Part shown: in pieces, positions 58,495 to 64,000 of the stretch
Numbering within the stretch: the stretch's first letter is position 1
How the letters are laid out: each line of letters begins with the position of its first letter
From: Mauremys mutica
Lineage: Eukaryota > Chordata > Testudines > Geoemydidae
DNA length: 64,000 bases
Reading direction: 5' to 3'
Assembly: GCF_020497125.1 (NCBI RefSeq)
Contig: NC_059074.1
Location: 194,402,915 to 194,466,914 of the forward strand
Notes under the pieces: model-generated
Databases searched by the model: none
The model's input: the letters and a program-made list of their open reading frames with translations, nothing else
Told to the model about the DNA's origin: nothing
Position numbers and translations under genes: made by a program

Positions 58495-60550
58495 CTTGTA
58501 AGACATTCCTGGCTGATGACATTGGGTACAATCCAACCAAACCGACTTCCACAACATATGATTCAATGGTGGAACTGTCAGTGACAATTAACAAAGTATC
58601 TGTCTTTTCCTACATTCAATGTCAGATTGAGACATCCAGTCAGGCAGCTGTTATACACTCGGATACAGTTGCAGGCCTTAGTACTAAAGGTGTAAAAGAG
58701 CCATAGGTCAGAATATCAGCATAGATGTCTTAATAAAAGCCGTATGATTCACTTAGTGCCCCCACGAGAATGTAAATGCGAGGGGGAGGGTAGTTTTAAA
58801 AAAAAAATTCAAACCCAGAGTTATACTAATATTTAAAACAGAAGAGCATGTGAAGCTTGTCAACGACGAGCTAATTATCTGAGATAATGGAAACATGCAA
58901 CCTTTAAACATTAGAAATCTGAAATATTGGTGATTGGAATCAGTCATTAAGTCAAGTAAAATCAAAATTAACAAATTTTAGAAAGTTCCTAGCAGTGCTG
59001 TTTCAGGAAAGTGAAAGGCTCTGAATTCTGCCTAGAAAGTTAGTACTAGATTGTATAGAAAATGTTAGTCTGGGCTATAATACACTCAAGAAGTTTAAAA
59101 AAAAAAAGGAAACAAGCCATTTGTTCTATGGAAGAGTATTTTGAAGATTGTGTTCATGTCTCTTTCTTAAAATAAAGGTTGAAATTCCATGAATGCTTCC
59201 CAATAACACTAAAGGATGTAATATAGAAGCAGTTAAGCCCAAAATAGAAGGAATGCAACCTTAGAAAAACCAGAGGGAGTTGGGGAAGAAAGACAAATAG
59301 TTAATCTTTAGTAATCAATGCATAGAGATAATCTTCAGAAACTATGAAAAACAAAGCACAGGAGAAGAGAGTTCAAACATCACCAAGGCGAGTGCTTTCT
59401 TGAAGCCAGTCAATTTTTGTTTGAAAAGAATGCAGCATATGTAAATTGGCCACTTCGTATCCAGAGTGGAGCAAATAAATTATTTAAAAGTTACTGTAAA
59501 TCAAATTTAGAAATTATTTTTAGTAGAAGCCAATGGCTGCATAACACATTTTACAGGGAAAATACTAATGTCTGGATCAATCAGACTCTGGACATACTCA
59601 TCTGACTTTCTCCTATAGAAGGCTACAATGTCTTGAGGGTTGGGAGCAAGATTTCTGAAGACATCCCTAGTTACTTAATCTCAGTTCTACTGATGCTTTG
59701 CATATCTCATCCAGAGCTATGGGCAGCAATGTAGGCATACATGACTTTATTAAAAGCAGATGTCCAAGCAAAGCCGCTTATGACAACATCAAAATATGTT
59801 GGAAAACGTCATGGAAAGCCAATGGAAAAGTAGTGCCAGAGGCCCAGGGCAAACAGAAGGTAAAACTCTACCTTGTAGAATAAAAGCCATACTAAACCAT
59901 CAGACAGTCCTTATGAAGCTGTTTTGCATGCAAATCCAATAAGAGAACCAGAAGTCTAGTAGATAAATCCGATCAAAAGGGAACCATTCTGGAGAGACTT
60001 CTCTAGAACTTTCCATCACCACAAAACAGACTACGTGATTCCTACTATACCCAGCTAGAAGCAGAGGCTCCACTGTCTGGCAGACTCCTATGTTTTGCCA
60101 AACTTGATAGGTCTTCCATTTTCCTTAGGATACTCTGTTTTTGGGTGACTTCTGAAGGTTTTCCGAGTGGGTGGTTGGATCTCCCAGGAAAAGAGGAGTT
60201 CTGAAATTAACTCTGCAGGGCAATAACACAGGCATTGGTCCATACCTTTATCTCTATCGTAAGGTAAACCGTCAGGCCTCTGTGAAGGCTTTTGTTAGGA
60301 GACAGATTCTCCATGATACAACCAGGTAGATCTCAGATCTCTGCCTTTCTGCTCTGGGTACTACTTTGACATTCCAAATGACCAAACTGAACTTGGGGGT
60401 GCAGGGCGAAAAATAATTTTACCTGTTGCCGTTTCTTTTCTCCTATTTCCTACTAGTCTGTGTGTGCATCCTGTGGCTGAAATACAGAACAGTGCTAGTT
60501 GGGGTGTCTTTTAGATACACTCCTGTCTTGGAATTTGCTTTTAGCATATC
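58495..60550. other. Intron 1 sequence, no gene recognised
   Basis: About 2 kb of non-coding sequence without bounded elements. 59400-60450 has a somewhat more even base composition and could be a badly decayed retroelement on the minus strand, but I could not identify a domain. Confidence 0.35.
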
Positions 60551-60598
60551 TGTGACCGGGCAAAACCCCATCACAAGATAGAAAGGGGTTAAGAGCCA
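60551..60598 (+). mobile_element. Possible LTR fragment left of a CR1 insertion
   Basis: tgtgaccgggcaaaacccca, tcacaagatagaaaggggtt, aagagcc resembles the first bases of a turtle LTR I recall (TG start). It stops where CR1 begins. A possible continuation lies at 61160-61600 beyond the CR1. Weak. Confidence 0.3.
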
Positions 60599-61155
60599 AT
60601 TAGTATGGGTATGGAATGGCTGCTATATGAGGAGAGATTAATAAGACTAGGACTTTTCAGCTTGGAAAAGAGACAACTAAGGGGGGATACGATAGAGGTC
60701 TATAAAATCATGACCCGTGTCGAAAAAGTAAATAAGGAAGCGTTAATTTACTCTTTCTCATAACACAAGAACTAGGGGGTCACCAAATGAAATTAATAGG
60801 CAGCAGGTTTAAAGCAAACAAAAAGAAGTATTCTTCACACAGTGCACAGTCAACCTGTGGAACTCCTTGTCAGAGGATGTTGTGAAGGCCAAGACTATAA
60901 CAGGATTCAAAAAAGAACTAGATAAGTTCATGGAGGGAGCTCCATCAATGGCTGTTAGCCAGGATGGGCAGAGATGGTGTCCTAGCCTCTGTTTGCCAAA
61001 AGCTGGGAATGAGCAACAGGGGATGGATCACTTGATGATTATCTGTTCTGTTCATTCCCTCTGGGGCACCTGGCACTGGTCACTGTCAGAAGACAGGATA
61101 CTGGGCTAAAGGGACCTTTGATCTGACCCAATATGGCCATTTTATGTTCTTACGT
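60599..61155 (+). mobile_element. CR1 LINE 3' region, ~560 bp
   Basis: atgaggagagattaataaga, ctaggacttttcagcttgga, aaagagacaactaagggggg through ggtctataaaatcatgaccc, caacctgtggaactccttgt and catggagggagctccatcaa to tctgacccaatatggccatt ttatgttctta is the typical 3' part of a turtle CR1. The 80-codon frame 60867-61109 is a remnant, not an intact reverse transcriptase. Confidence 0.9.
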
Positions 61156-63872
61156 TTGAGTTACATGTGTCGCTCCTGTGCTGTAATTAGTTGCTTCTAC
61201 ACTAGAGAGGTGGGCCTAAGAGGCATCAGGTGATGGACACTTAGGATTCATCATCTGAAGGGACTTGGTTGCCTTTTAAGGGGCCTGAGTCTGCAGGAGA
61301 ACAGATCCCTCAGGGAGATTCTGTATGAGGGGGCATTGCTCAAATACTAGCACTGAAAGAAGTCTGGAGTTACGAGAAGGGAGATTGAAGACTGAGCTTA
61401 GATGAAGAAGGGTTGATTTTTTTGGAAAGACTTTGGGTAGTAGTTTGAACTTCTGTTACTGCAGAGTTGCATACAAGCAGACGGAGTACAGGAGATCCCA
61501 CCCTAACGCTAGGGGACACATTGTTGGTGAGTGTGCACCATAACAGTACCAAAGGACTGCAAAGTGAGCCAGGTGGTTGATCTGTAATAAGCCTTATTAT
61601 TACTTATTAATAAGTCCTCCTTTTGACTTTTTTATTTTAAATAAGCCATTGCATTAATTTCACTTTAGTGTTTAGAGAGAGTCTTTATTTTACCAAAGTT
61701 TCTCATGCTATTTCTCGGCTGTTCCCCAGTTGCCAGACTGACTTAGTTGTCTATGTAAAATCCATAGGATGCAAATAAGCATGACGTATGGGTGTTTGGT
61801 TTCTGGTCAATGGTAATTTTGGACTACATGCCAAGCTTATTTTTAAACATATTTTTGAAGTTATTTAAAGTGGAAAATAAATCGTTAAAGGGAGAGGAAA
61901 ACATGAAATAAACAGGATATTTATTTTTAACAAACGTTTTCCGAGTCATGTAGCTAAGCTAGAAGCAAGACCACTGTTAGTGACTTACTAGATATTAAAG
62001 CCTGGTTGCATTTGAGAAATGCAAGTTATATGTCAATCAGCAACCACTTTTAATGAAATATTAACTGTGTCTTGGTAAATTTAAAAAAAAAAAAAAAAAG
62101 GTTTACCATGTGTATAAGGACGAATGGTGCTGCCTCTCTATTAACCTTAGCCGGATCTTGTCAAGTTTAGAGATACTATCAGTTTGTTCAGATGCCAAGA
62201 ACTTTTGCAAAAAATAAATTTCAAGCTTCATCCCTCAGGTTGAGGTCTAGCCTATTTTTAAAGGCATCCTTTGGGAACGCTGCATGGGTTTACCATCCTT
62301 TTTATGGACAGTATGTTTTGGGGACTGAACAGGTTGTGTCATTTACTAGTACAAACTTTTGGGCCTGTTTGATTTGACAGTGTGTTGAAAACTTACTAGA
62401 TCAAGCAATTAGTTTCCTCTTCTTCTGTATTTTCCTACCCTGGTGTGGTGGGTCAATTAATTTACAAGCATACTCTGCATTAATATTCCCCAGTAAAAAA
62501 AAGTGAGATGAGTACAGGTCCACAGGGGTCACTGTAATGTGCTACACTGTCTCCGCATGAGGTGATCAGATGTCTGTTGTAGCATTGGAACCAACTGTGA
62601 TTATAATTGTGCCTGTTGACTGTTAACATGCATGGTGACTCTTCAGTTTCAGCTCGGGACCTGATAGCCACTAGAACTATCCTTAGGCTCAATCAGTACA
62701 GCTGACCACATGCTAGACGTGGATGGTTTTTTTACTCAGATTGGTGGTAGGTGGGGTAGTAATTACACTTTTGTGCAGGACTGAACTCTGCCACCTTCTG
62801 TTTGGACTCTCCTCTTCCATGATGTGTGAAAGTCTTGTTTTGATTGCCAGCTGAGACTGGTGAAACTAATGCATTTATGGGTGTGTCTCGAAGTGAACGC
62901 TCTTCTTCAGGTGACAAGACCACTCTCCTTTTGCTTTCAGTAACATTTTTAAATGGTGAGACAAGGCTAGCAGTGTCAGAAATTCTTGCATTTCCTTGAT
63001 TCCGCTCTTGTTTCAGGCCTGGGTATAGTATGGAAATTGTGCTAGTTGCATTGGTTGATCTGCTCCTAGTAAGGGATCGGCACTGATTCTCTTAGCTCTG
63101 TGAGCTGCTTCCAGCACTGCCCATGAGATCTTGATGGAACACCATGTTCTCTATGGGGTAGGTGGAGCTGCCTTAGAGTTCTTGTGTGATCCTAAAGATT
63201 AATGTTGGGCAAATTGTTCCTGTGCCCAGAGGGCATGCTTACGTGGAATATTGCAAGGTTCATTCTTTCTCTCAGGGAGCATGTTATGCTGGCTGAAGAT
63301 GAGTTTCCAAATGTAATTTAATGTGTTCAGGGTGGGAGGTAGCCCTTCATGTTTTGGACACTGGTACCTGACAGGTTCCCACTCTCCCGGTGTGATACTT
63401 CAGCAGTTGTGATCATGGGAGACACTGGAGCTAGAATCCTTCCCCCTGTTCAAGAGGGGACTGCTGGCAGGATGCTTTTCTGCAAGGGGTATTCAGCCCT
63501 GGAACGTGCTTCTCTTTGTAGTCCAATAGAGCCCACATCTGTAGCCCTGCAGGGCACACTGCAAGGCTGGTCTCCCATTTGGGGTCTTTTCCTGATGGAC
63601 TGGGGTAAAAGGCTTCAGGCTTGATTGTGGTGTGTTGCTTCATTTGTGTGTTGAGCTCCTGAAATTAGACTGGGCAATTACTGCTGTTTGTATAGTGACT
63701 GTGGCAGTAAAGAACATCTGCTATAAACACTTATATCTATCCTCAGATAAAACTTTAAATTGTTGCACAAGTACCTGGAGTGTAGATCTGTACTTTCTAA
63801 ATATTGCAATAAATTAAACTCTTGTAAGATTATATGTGATCTCACACCGTTATTTTGTTGTTGTCGTTACAG
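61156..63872. other. Intron 1 3' end, nothing recognised besides the acceptor
   Basis: Non-coding run-up to SPRED2 exon 2. An A run lies near 62083-62099. 61160-61600 may continue an LTR split by the CR1 insertion. The last bases (tattttgttgttgtcgttac, ag) form the exon 2 polypyrimidine tract and acceptor. Confidence 0.5.
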
Positions 63873-64000
63873 TGACAGCTATATTGTGCGAGTCAAAGCT
63901 GTGGTTATGACTCGAGATGACTCCAGTGGGGGATGGTTACCGCAAGAAGGAGGCGGTCTCAGTAAAGTTGGCGTCTGCAAGGTCATGTACCCAGAGGGCA
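63873..64000 (+). CDS. SPRED2: SPRED2 coding exon 2 (partial, first part of EVH1 domain)
   Basis: A pyrimidine-biased tract ending in TTACAG (AG at 63871-63872) precedes this exon. With the two bases carried from exon 1 it reads [19 protein letters not shown] and continues [24 protein letters not shown] to the window edge, so the 3' end is cut. [10 protein letters not shown] is the diagnostic SPRED-family block at the start of the EVH1 domain. By my count the tryptophan is residue 30, equivalent to W31 of SPRED1, a position known to matter for SPRED function. The sequence fits SPRED2 better than SPRED1 (YIVRVK, PQEGGG, VCKV). Compared with the mammalian protein as I recall it, a few conservative changes are visible (L after GGW, LSK, Y before PEG). 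There are no stops or frameshifts, so the gene looks intact as far as it is seen. Confidence 0.96.

Larger units (their letters stand above)
6422..63872 (+). other. SPRED2: SPRED2 intron 1 (about 57.45 kb)
   Basis: The intron is bounded by GTAAGT at 6422 and CAG at 63870-63872, phase 2. Its first ~840 bases are CpG island; the rest is AT-rich with many interspersed elements, entered separately. No further exon with protein homology is recognised on either strand. The longest ORFs inside lie in GC-rich repeat arrays or in low-complexity AT-rich DNA. A very long first intron often holds enhancers, but none can be identified from one sequence alone. Confidence 0.93.

Noticed and set aside
60867..61109. 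80-codon ORF as a small gene
   Set aside because: It is inside the CR1 3' region and is a remnant of the retroelement.

Overview
The window is vertebrate nuclear DNA, most likely from a turtle; a crocodilian is the main alternative. It holds the 5' end of one protein-coding gene, SPRED2 (Sprouty-related EVH1 domain protein 2), on the + strand. Coding exon 1 (6396-6421) reads MTEETHPD and ends in split codon phase at a consensus GTAAGT donor. Coding exon 2 (63873-64000, cut by the window edge) resumes in frame as [22 protein letters not shown]..., the start of the EVH1 domain. Everything between is a first intron of about 57.45 kb. I find no other gene I can support. The turtle call rests on recalled repeat families (CR1 tails, paired 311-bp hAT MITEs, Harbinger/Chompy-like elements, a repeat ending ctctgatac), not on a database search.

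Layout. 1-3349: intergenic flank with a fold-back element, an ancient palindromic repeat, an inverted interspersed repeat and a Tigger-like MITE. 3350-5895: a large minisatellite that changes from old, AT-richer, degenerate units at its distal end to nearly identical GC-rich ~52-bp units at its proximal end. It stops about 500 bp before the SPRED2 start codon. 5896-7260: CpG island, presumed promoter and 5' leader, with several upstream AUGs. 7261-63872: AT-rich intron.

The intron carries at least seven hAT-type copies, six with recognisable 8-bp target duplications, four of them with GC-rich interiors. It also holds a 2.1-kb Harbinger element with TTA duplications, smaller Harbinger-like MITEs, a Tigger MITE, LTR-like copies, CR1 tails in both orientations and MIR/CORE-SINE relics.

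No CRISPR array, operon, rRNA, tRNA or new enzymatic system is visible. The items most worth following are the graded promoter-proximal minisatellite, the upstream-AUG cluster (including an AUG-UGA start-stop and an ATGA stop/start overlap), an intronic palindrome with two exact 85-bp arms, the minisatellite-bearing hAT elements and a 54-codon intronic ORF of unknown status.
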